Below are positions 11,745-22,230 of a stretch of DNA of 45,618 bases, one piece after another. The DNA comes from Chara braunii. Its lineage: Eukaryota > Streptophyta > Charophyceae > Charales > Characeae. The stretch's first letter is position 1. Every line of letters starts with the position of its first letter. The notes under the pieces are model-generated. The model was not told the origin of the DNA, ran no database searches, and was given only the letters and a program-made list of their open reading frames with translations. The stretch spans positions 1,246,128-1,291,745 of the forward strand of contig BFEA01000417.1 in assembly GCA_003427395.1 (NCBI GenBank), written 5' to 3'. A program made the translations under genes and the position numbers.

Positions 11745-11835
11745 AGATGATGGGGCTTGAAGCGTAAAACCCAGTGTTCTGGGCTGCCCGGGCCTGTGCA
11801 AGCTGGGAAGTGCCACGGAGGCGGGACCAGGCCAT

Positions 11836-11922
11836 GTCCTTCGGGACATCCGTTAAAATTGGAACGATACAGAGAAGATTAGTGCGGCCCCTGCGCAAGG
11901 GCCAAGCGCATAAGTTGGCGAG
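11836..11922 (+). ncRNA. U6 snRNA-like sequence, copy A (probably not a working spliceosomal U6)
   Basis: It begins with the plant-type 5' stem-loop GTCCTTCGGGAC, then matches U6 through the ACAGAGA box (11869-11875, intact) and the gcccctgcgcaagg block. The AGC catalytic triad next to it reads AGT, and the 3' part (11901-11922) diverges. It has no U6 upstream promoter that I can see and instead sits behind tRNA-type A/B boxes. A T5 run follows at 11939. Because R-B carries the same module, this looks like a fixed part of the repeat rather than an isolated U6 pseudogene. Confidence 0.82.
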
Positions 11923-11938
11923 CCCCGACAACCAACTG

Positions 11939-11943
11939 TTTTT
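11939..11943 (+). terminator. Pol III-type T5 terminator after U6-like sequence
   Basis: A run of five T lies 17 bases after the U6-like block; a second T5 is at 11953-11957. It would close a Pol III transcript of about 250 nt starting near the A box. Confidence 0.55.
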
Positions 11944-13489
11944 ACTTTACAGTTTTTGAGCGTCGGGGGCCGCCTCTTTACCCGATAGGAGTGCATAGTG
12001 GCGGAGCGGAGGTAGGATGGATGGCGGGCGCTAGTGATAGGCCGAGGGAACGCCTGTAGGCCCTTGCCTTGGTTCCGCTGCTCCGCCCAAATTACTTGTG
12101 TTCTTATTCTTATTTCTTTACCTTTTTTTTGTGGATTGCTAAGAGCGCAGGTTGTGCTTTGGGCCCGGGGGCAGGCCCGAACGCTGCAGCTGGGTGGACC
12201 GGATGGTATGCCCTGGGTGCACGCACCTGGATCCGGCCCTGGAAGGAGGACAGATCCGTGCGAGCGGTGCCAGCCAGGCGGGGCGACCGTTCGAGTGCCG
12301 AGAGGCCATGGGGCGCTGCCCCGATCAGAGGGTCCTTCGAGGCACCCGGTACGGAGAAGGTCAGCGTAGCCGCTGGGCCCGGAGGGCACGTATAAAGTCG
12401 AGCGTGGGTCCGACAGCCAAGGACTTTTGGGGAGTCAGATGCTGTCGTACCGCGCGGTGTGGAAGGCCAGGTGACGACAACGGAATAAGGGAGCCAGGCA
12501 CGGTGGGTATGAGGGAGGCAAGGAGAAGGGCGGATCCACGCGGGCCAAGGGCGGAGACCACAGCATAGCTGTAGGTAGCGGGTGGTAGGCAGGCTAGGCA
12601 GCACTAAGTGGCCGACAGACGGAGCTGATAGCGCTACCAGGCACTGAGCGCTAGACTGGCAAGCCGAGGTAGCCAGAGGGGTGGATGGATCCGGACGGGA
12701 TCTGGCCCAGGGTACGGGCGGGGTCGGAGTAGGTTGGGGGGAAATGGGCGCAGCAGCGAGAGGGATGAACCCGGTGCGAATCCGGGCCAGATACGTGCGC
12801 GAGAGGGATGGCGGGGTGACGAGTCCGGCGCTACCGGTGGTGAACGGCTGAGTGCAGAGGGCGTGGTAGAAGTGGGCTGTGAAGCGGAGCGAGCAACAGG
12901 CAGCGGGGCTGGCCACGCAGTGTGGCGCAGTGTGGCGCGGTGAGGCGCAGTAAGGCAGAAGAGCGACGGGCAGTGCTTGGCAGGCAAAAGAAAGAGAGAA
13001 AACTGGGAAACTGAGTGAATCTGGACGGGTTTCCGTGCCAGGTACAGGCGCAGAGGTAGACATGGCGCAGGCAAAGGGCGGAGTGGCTATGGCGGAGGAC
13101 GAAGGGGGGTATCCCTCTCGTTTCTTGATGAAAACGAGTAGGGAAAAAAAACACTAGGTAGAGGGTTTTTGACTAGGCGAATCCTGTGGAACTGTTAGAT
13201 TAAAGAAAGAATTAGTGTTGAAGAAGATAGAGAGAAAGACGTAGTGCGCGGAGGTATGGCTGGCGAAGAAGTGAAGGAGAGGGAAAACGGGCACATCCTG
13301 CCCGATTCTCGATGAGTTTAGGCGAACTAGAAGTGTCAGTCAGAGGCTTTGAGGAAGGGCGAAGTGAATAGTGGAGGAAAATTTAGAAAAAGGTTGGTAG
13401 ATTTAGAGTTAGAAAAGAGGGTGAACTTAGACTGAAAAGTGCGTCGGGTGCATGGGCAAAGATGGTGGAAGACGGGAAGTAGAAAGAAC
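11944..13489. other. GC-rich region, no gene recognised
   Basis: The region is GC-rich with long low-complexity open frames on both strands, for example a Pro/Ser/Thr/Ala-rich one at 13063-12110. I see no domain and treat them as spurious. A short tandem (cagtgtggcg-like units) lies at about 12918-12950. The region could be the interior of a large non-coding retroelement starting at R-A, but no second flanking copy of R lies nearby. Confidence 0.4.
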
Positions 13490-14920
13490 GCATAACTTAC
13501 CCGACTCTTGATGGAATCGGGCGAAATAAAAGCAAAGGTCATGGTTCTTGGGCCGGGCGACCTCGTTGGTAAAGTTAGATTAGGGAGAAGAATGGTAGAA
13601 TATGACGTAGAAGAGAAAGCTGATGCGCGGAGCTATAGCAGGCTCAGATACGGTAGGGGGCGGGAATAGCATATCTGGTTCGTTCCGTGACCAATTGTCC
13701 CGAACCAAGACTCTAGACAGAGGTTTTGGGCCATTCCGAGTTGAATGGCCATGTTAGATTTTCGAATTGGGTAGCAGACTAGCCGGCGTCAACAATATGG
13801 GTTGCGTGGGAACCTGTCCGGATTCTAGCGGAGAATCCAGTCGATTTTGCTGTCGAGTTTGCTATCCTATCGACGGAAGGGAGATGAAGCCAGTCGCGGG
13901 AGGTGAGAGACTTACCTGCGGGACGCGGCGCTGCCCATCTTAGTGGTGGGGGTAGCAAGAGGAAAGTTTGGGGTACTAATGTACCTGGCCGACATCTGGC
14001 GGAAGATTCATTCGATTTTGCCCGGAATAGCCCCGTCTCTCTGCGTATAAGGCTGGACAGTGTGTACCCTCCCACGTTAGAGCGGTGAGCTCATGCAACT
14101 CCTGCTCGTCCTATCGAAGGGAGTAGCGCTTCCTATCTCCTTGCGTATGTGGCCGGTATTAGCAGGAAGGGGGGAACAGCAGGCCGGCTACAAGGTGCCG
14201 GCTTCGGAGATAGCAGGTGTGCTGTCGTTCTTACTATGGGAGGAGGAGCTCGCTAGTATGCTGAGCTGCCTGCAGCACCATCGTCACTCGCTGATTGTCG
14301 TACCAACTACTCCAGTGAGTGCTTGTGGTAGTACAGAGGATCGGGACTGCGAGGAAAAGAAAAGGGCATGAGCGCCGCTGGAGGCTTACCTGATCGGGGT
14401 CACGGCCAAACGACCTCGTAAGCACAGTTGGGGTGTGCCTGGATCAGGACGTGGTCCCAGTAGAGACACATGCGAGAGGCAGCGGCTCAAGTCTGCCTGC
14501 GGTGAGTGCAGGCCCGCTCTGCTTGTGATGTTGTTCAGTTGGAATGGTGAAGAAAGGAGACCATTGCGGAATTAGAGACTCACCTGCTGGTCGACGGAGG
14601 GCTCAGCTTGCCGAGTGGAGCCGCAGTTGGGCCGTCGTAGAGGTTACGGATCTATTTGCTGACCGGTATACCTCGTCCGTCAGCCTGTGTAGCAACAGAC
14701 CGGCCACGAAAGCGCAGGCCTACCTGTTAGCCAGTGTGCGGCTCGTCTTGCTGACTAAGGAGGCGAAGACCGGTTGCAGCAAGAAAACGGAAGAGAGTGC
14801 TTACTGCCGGAGCTTGGTGAAGACTGCGCAACCAAGAATGAGCACGCCACTTACTGCATAGGCTAGCCAGGCCACACTGCGGTTTTGTGGTAGCATGAGG
14901 GAGGGTTGCGTTCCGACTCA
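13490..14920 (-). other. Region with several good minus-strand splice-donor sites, no recognised protein
   Basis: On the minus strand, consensus donors (CAG or CGG followed by GTRRG) occur at about 13500, 13915, 14389, 14583 and 14723. One polypyrimidine-AG acceptor (ccttttcttttcctcgcag) lies at about 14348-14366. This density could mark a small multi-exon gene or its remnant. The open stretches between these sites encode nothing I recognise. Confidence 0.3.
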
Positions 14921-15966
14921 CAGCTGTGTCTTAAAAACTGTGGCCAGTGCGCTCTGGATCACGAGCCCGGCAGGGTGCGTGAGCCTTCTTAAAAGGAAAG
15001 TGATTGGGCGGCGAAGGAAGGCTGCTACTGTAGCCAGGAGATGAATTAAAGGTTGGTTGGGGGTCAGCTGATGCAGTGCCGTTACTATAGCATGAGAAGG
15101 AGTCGCGGGTGAGTCAAACTTGCTGCGTGTCGCTGTTGCTATTGTTGTTACCGCAGGCTGCTGCGGGCTGGGCACGGACTGCTACTGTGCTGCTGCTGCG
15201 GCAATGGACTGCTGCTGCTGGTGACTGCTGCTATTGCCGTTGACCGCCGCTGAGTACTGCTGCTGCGTTTAAAGACTAGTACGGGCTGTGGAGCAACGAC
15301 AATCGGGCTAAGTGGAGGTGCGGGGATTCAGAGGAGTGATCAGACTGGACAAGTAGAGGATTGTTGCTGCGATTTGGGGAGTGGCCAGAAAGTCAACAAC
15401 TTCAGTTTGACTTCGGGTTGACCAAGTTGTCGGGCGATTTGGCTGCCATTGCGGGGCCCTCAGGCGCACGAAGATTACGAGGCCCTCTCCAGTGAGCTTG
15501 AGAGCACCCCTCTTGTATCTGAGAGTCTCGAAACTCCTTCTTCTACCCTTCTTACTCTCAGTCTAATCCTGTCACGAGAGGAAGGCGGCAAGCGGGATTG
15601 CAAACGTAGGACCGCAACAAGACTTTGTGGGGAGTCATCCCACCGATTGCGGGAGCCCTGCCGGAACTCAGGAGGAGTTCTGGAGGCAGGGAACTGTAAG
15701 GTAACTTTCCACCTCCCTCTATAAACCCAGTTAAAACCCCTATTTGTATCTCCAATTGCATCGCTGACTGAATATATGGTGTGCAGCCCTATCTTATTTT
15801 TGACTTGACCTTCACGACATTAAGTCAGACTAAGTACAGGAATGTCTGCTCAAGTTCAGTTTTAACCTTGTTGATTGTATGAAGTCAGACTATTGAAAGG
15901 GACTGCATCTAGGAAAGGCGGGATGGAAGACTGTTTTGGTTGGGGGTTGACTGGGTCATTAAGGTT
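14921..15966. other. Intergenic-like region with CTG/TGC trinucleotide cluster
   Basis: Bases 15175-15275 are an imperfect CTG/TGC run (ctgctgctg interrupted by tgg and att). A 91-codon open frame at 15449-15724 (+) is Ser/Glu/Arg-rich with no recognised family. Otherwise I see nothing. Confidence 0.45.
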
Positions 15967-15967
15967 G

Positions 15968-16851
15968 GGGTGTCCCGATAAGTTTGGGGAGACCCGGTGC
16001 TTTGTTTCTTTTGGTTTTGATAAGAGCATCAGACCCTTCTAATAGTTTAGGGGGTCTGATTGCTTTGGAGGCTGGGATGTCCCCATAAGTTTAGGGAGAC
16101 CTAGTGTTGTGGCTTGCATGGAGGGTTAGGCTGTTCTGTAAGTTCAGGTGGCCTGGCTGCTCTGACTTGTGAGGGATGACTGTGGTTGACTTTTCAGGAA
16201 CCAAGTGCATTCTGTAAGTTCAGGTGCCTTGGTCGCCTTGTTTATTTTGAGTTTTCCTCTGTTTATCTGGTTCTGAACGCGGAGGTCTGAGCCATTCTAT
16301 AAGTTTAGGTGGCTCAGCCTCTTCCTGCTCTTTATTATGAAGAAATAGCCTTGGCAAAGGGGTAGATCCTTCTGTAAGTTCAGGGGATCTGACTCGATGC
16401 CACACACATGATGACTCAGATAGAAACGAATCTGACAGAGAGTTAGATCCTTCTGAAAGTTCAGGGGGTCTGGCTCAAAGCCTCGCACATGCTGAAACCC
16501 AATGGTTATAACTTGGCTATACTTTACTACTATTCTATCTAAGAACGAGCTAAGCAGACTGTTCTATAAGTTTAGGTGGTCTGACTATAGCCGTATCACA
16601 ACTTGAAGAAAGTATAACTAAGAATAAAATTGATGGTAAGTTGGGGCAGACTGAGCTTGAGTTAGTTCAGTCATATGCAGCCTTAGAAGACTAAGTGCAG
16701 ACAATTATATATAACTTGGATATTTTAAACAGTTCTGGGCGACTAGAATGGTCTAGTCATATGGCCAAATAAGAGAAAAGTAGTTGTGCCCTCTGTTTTG
16801 TGTATACTTTTCGGCTAAGTTAGGCACATTCTATAAGTTTGGGTGGCCTGA
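15968..16851 (+). repeat. Array 1: ten hairpins with a conserved loop and differing self-complementary stems
   Basis: Hairpins start at about 15968, 16028, 16076, 16126, 16200, 16287, 16363, 16443, 16555 and 16821, spaced 48-112 bp apart with a last gap of 266. Eight share a 15-nt loop, consensus TTCTRTAAGTTYAGG; the first and third have shorter versions (ATAAGTTT). Stems differ but stay paired: ATCAGACCC/GGGTCTGAT (16028-16060), CTGAGCCA/TGGCTCAG (16287-16317), AGATCC/GGATCT (16364-16390), CAGACTG/TGGTCTG (16555-16583), and CCAAG-GCA/TGC-CTTGG with one bulge (16201-16232). No protein or known family accounts for this. Confidence 0.85.
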
Positions 16852-17009
16852 CCTTATGCCTTACGTAAGCAAGGTATAAAGGGTTAAAGCATTGAAGGAT
16901 CATGAACTATTGTTTGTTCAGGTATACCTTGGGATGACGAGAATACTTACTTTTGTGGTTTGACCTGTATGTGACTGAGTGAGGCTACCACTTGGTCCGA
17001 GTTTCAGTT

Positions 17010-17690
17010 TGATAGGTAGTTGCTTTAGTCGCTCGCTATTTGCTAGACCTATAGGAGTTAGTTTCAATTCCTGCATTTTCTGAGCTAAGTTTTTTTTACT
17101 TAGATCAATTCTCGCATTTTCTGCGATCATTTTTTGTTCTTCGCTTTGTATAAATCTTGGCAAGCTACTTTCTCTACAGGAAGCGCTGCCGAAATTTCTA
17201 CAAATCCAAGGAGTTAGTCAATTCTTGACTTGTCTTTTCTTATATCTGACCTAGTAAAAATTTGGAAAGTCTTCTTTTTTAAAGGGAGTGTTGCCCAAAT
17301 TTTAATTAGTTCAGGGAGTTAGACAAAATTGGGCTTTGAGAAGTCAAAATTATTTTCAAATTCTGAACTTAGCCTTGTATAAATTTTGGAATAACACTTT
17401 TCTAAAGGGAGTGTTGCTGAAATTCCTGCAAAACTAAGGAGTTAGTTAAATCTTGTCTAAGTTGAACTCAAGATTGTTTTCTGAGCTCATATCTCACTTA
17501 ATATAAATTTGGGAAGTCTCCCTTTCTAAAGGGAATGCTGCCCAAATTTCTACCAATTAAGGGAGTTAGACAAAATTTGACTTGCCAGAATTAAAGACTA
17601 TTTCTGTTTTTCATATTTGAGCCTATATAAATTCTGGAAAGACACTTTTCCTACGGGAAGCGCTGCCGAAATTTTCTTAGTTTAAAGGAG
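17010..17690 (+). repeat. Array 2: about 124-bp tandem repeat, each unit a long hairpin
   Basis: Five units have outer stems at 17152-17197, 17257-17303, 17382-17424, 17505-17549 and 17629-17674. The fourth is perfect (AAATTTGGG/CCCAAATTT) and the second nearly so (AAAATTTGG/CCAAATTTT). Inner sequence follows ctttcta-aaggga-gYgYtgc, and several units have a small inner stem (CCCTTT/AAGGG). Each unit is followed by (a/g)ggagttag; a sixth such tag at about 17052 suggests a decayed first unit. Confidence 0.8.
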
Positions 17691-18550
17691 ATAGATTATA
17701 TTTTGACAGGTGGCGATTCTGGCGATCTACCCTAAAATAGGGGAGATTTTGAAGTCGGTTTACCTTTGCTTTGGCACTGGTTTAGAGCAAGACTTAGGCT
17801 TAGGTTATAGGGAGATTTTGAGTGAGGATGTGTTATGGAGTTGTATTCTCCATACACTTATGATCTTGGCTTGGGGATTGGTCTGTCGTGTGTTATAGGT
17901 CTTCTTGATCGTTTGATTCAAGATCCGGACTAGATTCAGCTTGATCCCTTGAGGGTCATCTTCTGTTATCATTGATAACAGGTCGGTTGCCGATTCGTCG
18001 GTTTGCGATTCAACTCCAATCCACTCCTGCCACACAACCTAAAGGCTTTAGCCCTGTGGTTTGAACTGTTTCATTGTGTTTTTACCTGGACTTTATTGAA
18101 TGACCATTTAACTAAAGTACCGAGTACTTATTTTGGGGAGTTGCACAAGCGTGAGGTTTGTATGGCTAAAGCAAGGGGTATGAACATAGAGAATGGTTGA
18201 AGTTGACGTGTAGTGCTTGAACTTTTGATTGAATCCTTGATGTGATTGCAGGTGCGTTTGTGGTTCGGACTCTGGATGTGATTGTCTGCGATTACATACA
18301 TATATGGTTGAGAGGAGCCCCACTGTGACTATGAGAAGTGATCGTCCTATATAATGAACCCTTATATATTTACAAATACCTTGAGTATTTGAGAGGACCT
18401 ACTGTAATTGTGCGTAAGGGTTGATCAGATTACGTCTTTGAGAGAAAAGGGAGACCCCATTTTATCCTTTGCTTGTTGGAAATTTTATGGTTGGACGTTG
18501 TAGTCCGTGGCAGCCGTCAAAATCAAACCCCCTTGACTTCCGCTCAAGGC
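17691..18550. other. AT-rich spacer, no gene recognised
   Basis: Short open frames only. A small perfect-arm hairpin (tgttatcattgataaca) lies at about 17963-17981. I see no family resemblance. Confidence 0.45.
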
Positions 18551-18754
18551 TGGAGTGGGACTCATCTCCATGGCAGTAAAAAACGATTGCCACCACAGGT
18601 ATGGACCTTTGTACCACCCGCTCTGCACAGAGTGCAGAAGAGGGTGTGTTGTCCTCAACCGCGCATGGCGGTTGTCCAACGTCGAGAGATTAACCCTCAA
18701 GGCGCGTGTCAGCCGATACTTGAGTGTCGAATGCGACCCTCGCGATTAACGAGG
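18551..18754 (+). other. Chain of five short hairpins, possible structured RNA
   Basis: In order: TGGAG/CTCCA (18551-18570); TGGCA/TGCCA (18571-18592); a two-tier hairpin of CACCC/GGGTG (18615-18646) around TCTGCAC/GTGCAGA with a 3-nt loop (18622-18638); CAACCGC/GCGGTTG (18656-18674); and CCTCG/CGAGG (18738-18754). No known RNA family is recognised. GC-rich sequence forms chance hairpins, so this is only a candidate. Confidence 0.4.
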
Positions 18755-19693
18755 ACCGCATGATTATGGACACTACATATTACGCCATCATTGCGACTGC
18801 TTGCGTACGCTTGCATTGCGAGGCGATATGAGTTAGCCCTGCGTCCGCGCAGTTTTATACTGATTCTCGCGCACGATGCTTATCTGATTTCCGCGTTGGA
18901 AAGTTATGGGATGGTCACCGAGGGGCTAGGAGCGTTGTCGCGTTGTTTGTGGGTGTCGTTTCGTGCGTATGCGTGTGTGTTGTTGTGCATTGTGTTTGTT
19001 AGAGTGGTGTGCGAGTGGTGTGTGGGATGCGTCCTAGTCGACCGACGTCGAGCCACGCTTGGGACTTCAGCCCCCCAAGATGTCGGTTCGCGTGCGGGTC
19101 CGATGGAGGCGTACTACCCCGCGTACCCCCTATGCTACAGCGAACGAGAAACGCCCTAGGCTGGTCCACCTCTGCGATTGCAACTGATCAGTTTTCGTAT
19201 TGTGCACTGGTAGCTCGGCGGGGATACGCCCACCAAAGGGATGTGACAGCTCCCGTAAGGTGTAGGTAAGTCGTGCCTCGCGTAGGCCCTATCCTGTCGT
19301 AGAGGCTCGCGAGAGGTATGGCTGGCGCACTTGGCCTGAGCGGCTTTGTGGAAGCTCCATATATATACTCGCGACGAGGATTTAGACCAACTCCTGCGTG
19401 ACAAGGCCGGGAGGGTCCCGCACTGCCCCCGTGCGGTGCTGGACCGATGCGCTCGACACCGGGATGAGAAGGATCGTGTAGCCTAGGAAACCATAAGTCT
19501 TACTGCCAGCTATGGCAGGACCTGCATAACAAATTCTCTAAACTGACCGCCTTGTGACGCCCAACCTCACGCCCGACGCGACTTCCTGATCGGAGTGTGA
19601 GAGCGCATGGAAGCGCAAAAGGGGGTGTGCCAAGGAAGTCGTGCGGCCGCGCGGACGCGTCCGCGGGGTCGCGGACCTGGTCGCGGCCGCGGA
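18755..19693. other. GC-rich region, no gene recognised
   Basis: It holds CpG-rich short open frames without recognised domains and several local hairpins (CCGCAC/GTGCGG near 19419-19438, CTGCCA/TGGCAG near 19503-19518). TGTGACGCCCA at 19553-19563 resembles a common plant gypsy LTR start and recurs at 21636-21646, but I find no longer similarity between the two. Confidence 0.4.
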
Positions 19694-21199
19694 CTGTGTG
19701 TCCGAAATTGGATTTAACGCGGGTTTCGCGTTGAAAAATTTAACGCGCGTTGAATTCGCGTTAAACTCCCATTCAAACGCGAGTTGGACGCGAATTAACG
19801 GGGTCCAGGATGATTTTTTTCCTAGGCTAAAAATTATCCAAAAAAAATAAAAACAATATGGGGTTGTAGGTTTTGTTGAGGACTACAACCCTGTATTTTT
19901 ATTTGTATTTTTTTATGCTTAAATCTATTTTAAAAAAATCAAAAACATAAACACACAATGGAAAAACAAAAACTAAAATGAAATGATTGTTTTTGTTTTG
20001 GGTTTCACACAGATTTTTTAAGGGCTAAAACAAAAACAAAAAAAACAAATAAAAAATATAGGGTTGTAGATCTTTCAAAGATGTACAACAATTTATGTTT
20101 TATTTTATTTTTTTGGAACTTCGTGTATTTTTAAAAAAATCAAAACCATAAAAAGCAAATTAAAAAAAGGAAAAGAAGACAGACACACACACAAAATTGG
20201 GCCTGTAGCAGGTTGTATGAGTCTAGCGTCAGTTGGTTGAGGGAACCCAGGTCTTGGGCCGCCTGTGTGAATGTATGAAAAGCAGGCCCTGGGCTGGATA
20301 CGGGTACTGGGCCAAACACAGGCCAAAGGCAGTTGGGGGCATGCAACCACCTCAGGCCCAAGGCCTGTTCTCGTTTGTGTTGTGCCTCAGGCTACCGGGG
20401 CCTACTGGAAGCTTCTTGGGACTGAACACAGGCAGGCGACTTCAATATAGCAAAGGGCCTGCCTCCACATTGGGCATTCGGGTGCTGGCTGCATGCTGCG
20501 TAAGCGCTGCCGCGCTGTAGTTCGTGCCACTCACGCGCTCATGAGCGAGCAGGAAGAAGCAGGCAGCCATAGCCGAGCTTTGCTGCTATAAGCTGGGTGT
20601 GGTGCAGGGTTGTCCTTGGGTGCAAGTGGAATCTGTGTGTTGGGGAACGAGGTTGTGAGTAAGGCGAGACACACTCTCACGCGCAGACACAGTCACACTT
20701 ACACTTACACACACACACACTTACAAACACACACATACACACACACTTACAAACACACACATACACATATACACACACACTTACAAACACACACATACAT
20801 TTACAAGCATAGACACACACACACACACACTTACAAACACACACATACACAAACACACGCGCATACATTCATATTCATGCACAGACACACTCTCACGGCA
20901 GGCACACACATACACAGATACGCGCACAGACAACACACCTACACACACATAACTGGGGCGTTGGGGGTTGGGAAATGTGGGGGCAGATGGGAGGTGCTTC
21001 AGGGATTGGGGGGATTTTTTTTATTTTTATTTTTTGCCTAGGGCTACGTGTTCAGGACCCCGCGCATCAATTCCGTTTTTCCGAAAAGCGCGGGAGCGGC
21101 CCATTTTCGCGTTTAACGCGAATTCAACGAAATGTTTTGGAGTTTAACGGGATTCAACGGGAGTTTAATTCCCCCGTTCTGCGTTAAAAAGATACACAG
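19694..21199 (+). mobile_element. Non-autonomous DNA transposon-like element, copy 1
   Basis: The left end CTGTGTGTCC and right end GATACACAG are short terminal inverted repeats. Both are followed inwards by TTTAACGCG / GTTGAATTCGCG-rich sequence. The element is flanked on both sides by GCCGCGGA (19686-19693 and 21200-21207); the match can be extended to 10-11 bp, so the duplication is 8-10 bp. That size suits hAT or Mutator-type elements. It has an AT-rich left part (19694-20175), a CA microsatellite and a G-rich block, and no transposase. A second inverted copy of the left part lies at 24446-25079. Confidence 0.75.
20690..20950 (+). repeat. CA microsatellite with higher-order unit
   Basis: This is a (CA)n tract organised as several copies of a cacttacaaacacacaca-type unit. 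The related copy 2 carries the complementary TG-rich tract at 24493-24597 in the same relative position, so the microsatellite is part of the element. Confidence 0.9.
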
Positions 21200-21207
21200 G
21201 CCGCGGA

Positions 21208-22230
21208 CTTCGATGCGCTTGGCCGCCGCCAGGGGGGATTCATAGCAAGCAAGAAGCGTCGTGCAGCAGAAACTGAGATGCACATAAATTCTTAATCTAA
21301 ATCCTAATTGCAAAAAGAAATTTCGAACGAAGCAAATTCTGAGAGCCCACGGGGACTTGACATTAGTTGAAAATTCAAAAAGATTTTCTCACGCGACGAT
21401 CGAACCAAAATTCCCATTGCCCACCGCAAAACAAGAAAGAAGTTATGACAACAGTTATCTTTCGCGCTCGCTAAGGCGCGACCAGCTACCAACCATCACA
21501 AGATTACCCTAGCCTCTTTACCAAAAAACAAGAAATGCAAGGGCACCCATGTAGTCCAGCGGGCCCTCCCGATTCAATCCCTAAAGTAGCCTTGCTCAGA
21601 AAATCGCGCAGTTGCGGTAAACAGTTCGTCACATATGTGACGCCCAGCGGGTTCCATTCTTGAGCAAGCTCCTCCTTGCTCACCCAATCATCCGTCGATC
21701 TCGTGAGAAAACACCAGCGATCAACGTGGAGCCAACACGTGTCACTTACCGTGAGATGAGAGTGTGGAAGTCATCCAGGTGGCACCCGTGAACTCCGATC
21801 CTAGAGATTGCCGGGCAAGGGTAGCCTTATGACAGGCGGGGGAGGAAGAGGGTGAACTTGCGGGAGGGGTGGCAGAAAGCGATGGAGCTGCCGATCTCCA
21901 GCAGGGAGTCGGGTGTAGTGGACGGTACAATGGATGCGAGGGAAACGATGATCTTGATGCGGGAGCGAAGTGAGGTAATCAGGATAGAGGGTACAAAGGG
22001 TGCAGGGAATCGTGGCGTGGAAATTCTCATATTCTTCTCATGCGGGGATGGTACACGTGATTATGCAATAAACCGCTATATTATTATATTCCTGCCATGC
22101 CACGCTAAAAAGAAGGATGTGGAGGGGAAAATAAGTTACGAGAGAGCAAGTGATGGCGTGGAGGAAAACGGTGGCAATGAGGCGGGTAGAGTAGAGTTGG
22201 TGGAAGAGGGAAGGTGGGAAAGGATGCTAG
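21208..22230. other. Region between DNA element and minus-strand ORF, no gene recognised
   Basis: It contains a perfect 14-bp palindrome, GTCACATATGTGAC (21628-21641), overlapping TGTGACGCCCA. The open frame 21852-22298 (+) has no recognised domain. This may include the left LTR of the minus-strand gypsy element, but no matching right LTR is found. Confidence 0.35.

Larger units (their letters stand above)
10712..11943 (+). repeat. Dispersed LTR-like repeat, copy R-A
   Basis: It starts TGTCGGTGCG followed by a 7-bp inverted repeat TACCCTT-ac-AAGGGTA. A related copy (R-B) starts the same way at 31330. Shared blocks in the same order include a taggttatNgca...ggactg block near 11260, gaggggtYgaggg...ctatcccc near 11355, a T-rich tract near 11470, and the tRNA-like and U6-like modules. 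The candidate end CCGACA at 11925-11930 mirrors the TGTCGG start, as LTR ends do. No 5-bp target duplication (gccgg versus accaa) and no primer-binding site is visible, so a simple solo LTR is not supported. I see no protein in it. Confidence 0.65.

Noticed and set aside
11686-11760. Functional tRNA gene
   Set aside because: A and B boxes are good, but the anticodon and T arms do not pair into a proper cloverleaf.
10707-11935. Simple solo LTR with 5-bp target duplication
   Set aside because: Flanking 5-mers gccgg and accaa do not match.
12110-13063. 317-codon minus-strand open frame
   Set aside because: Low-complexity Pro/Ser/Thr/Ala-rich translation in GC-rich DNA, no domain, overlapped by other long frames; open by composition.
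15968-16851. CRISPR-like array
   Set aside because: Repeats are degenerate, spacing varies from 48 to 266 bp, stems differ between units, and the context is eukaryotic.
20610-21041. 143-codon frame rich in Thr/His
   Set aside because: Translation of the CA microsatellite.
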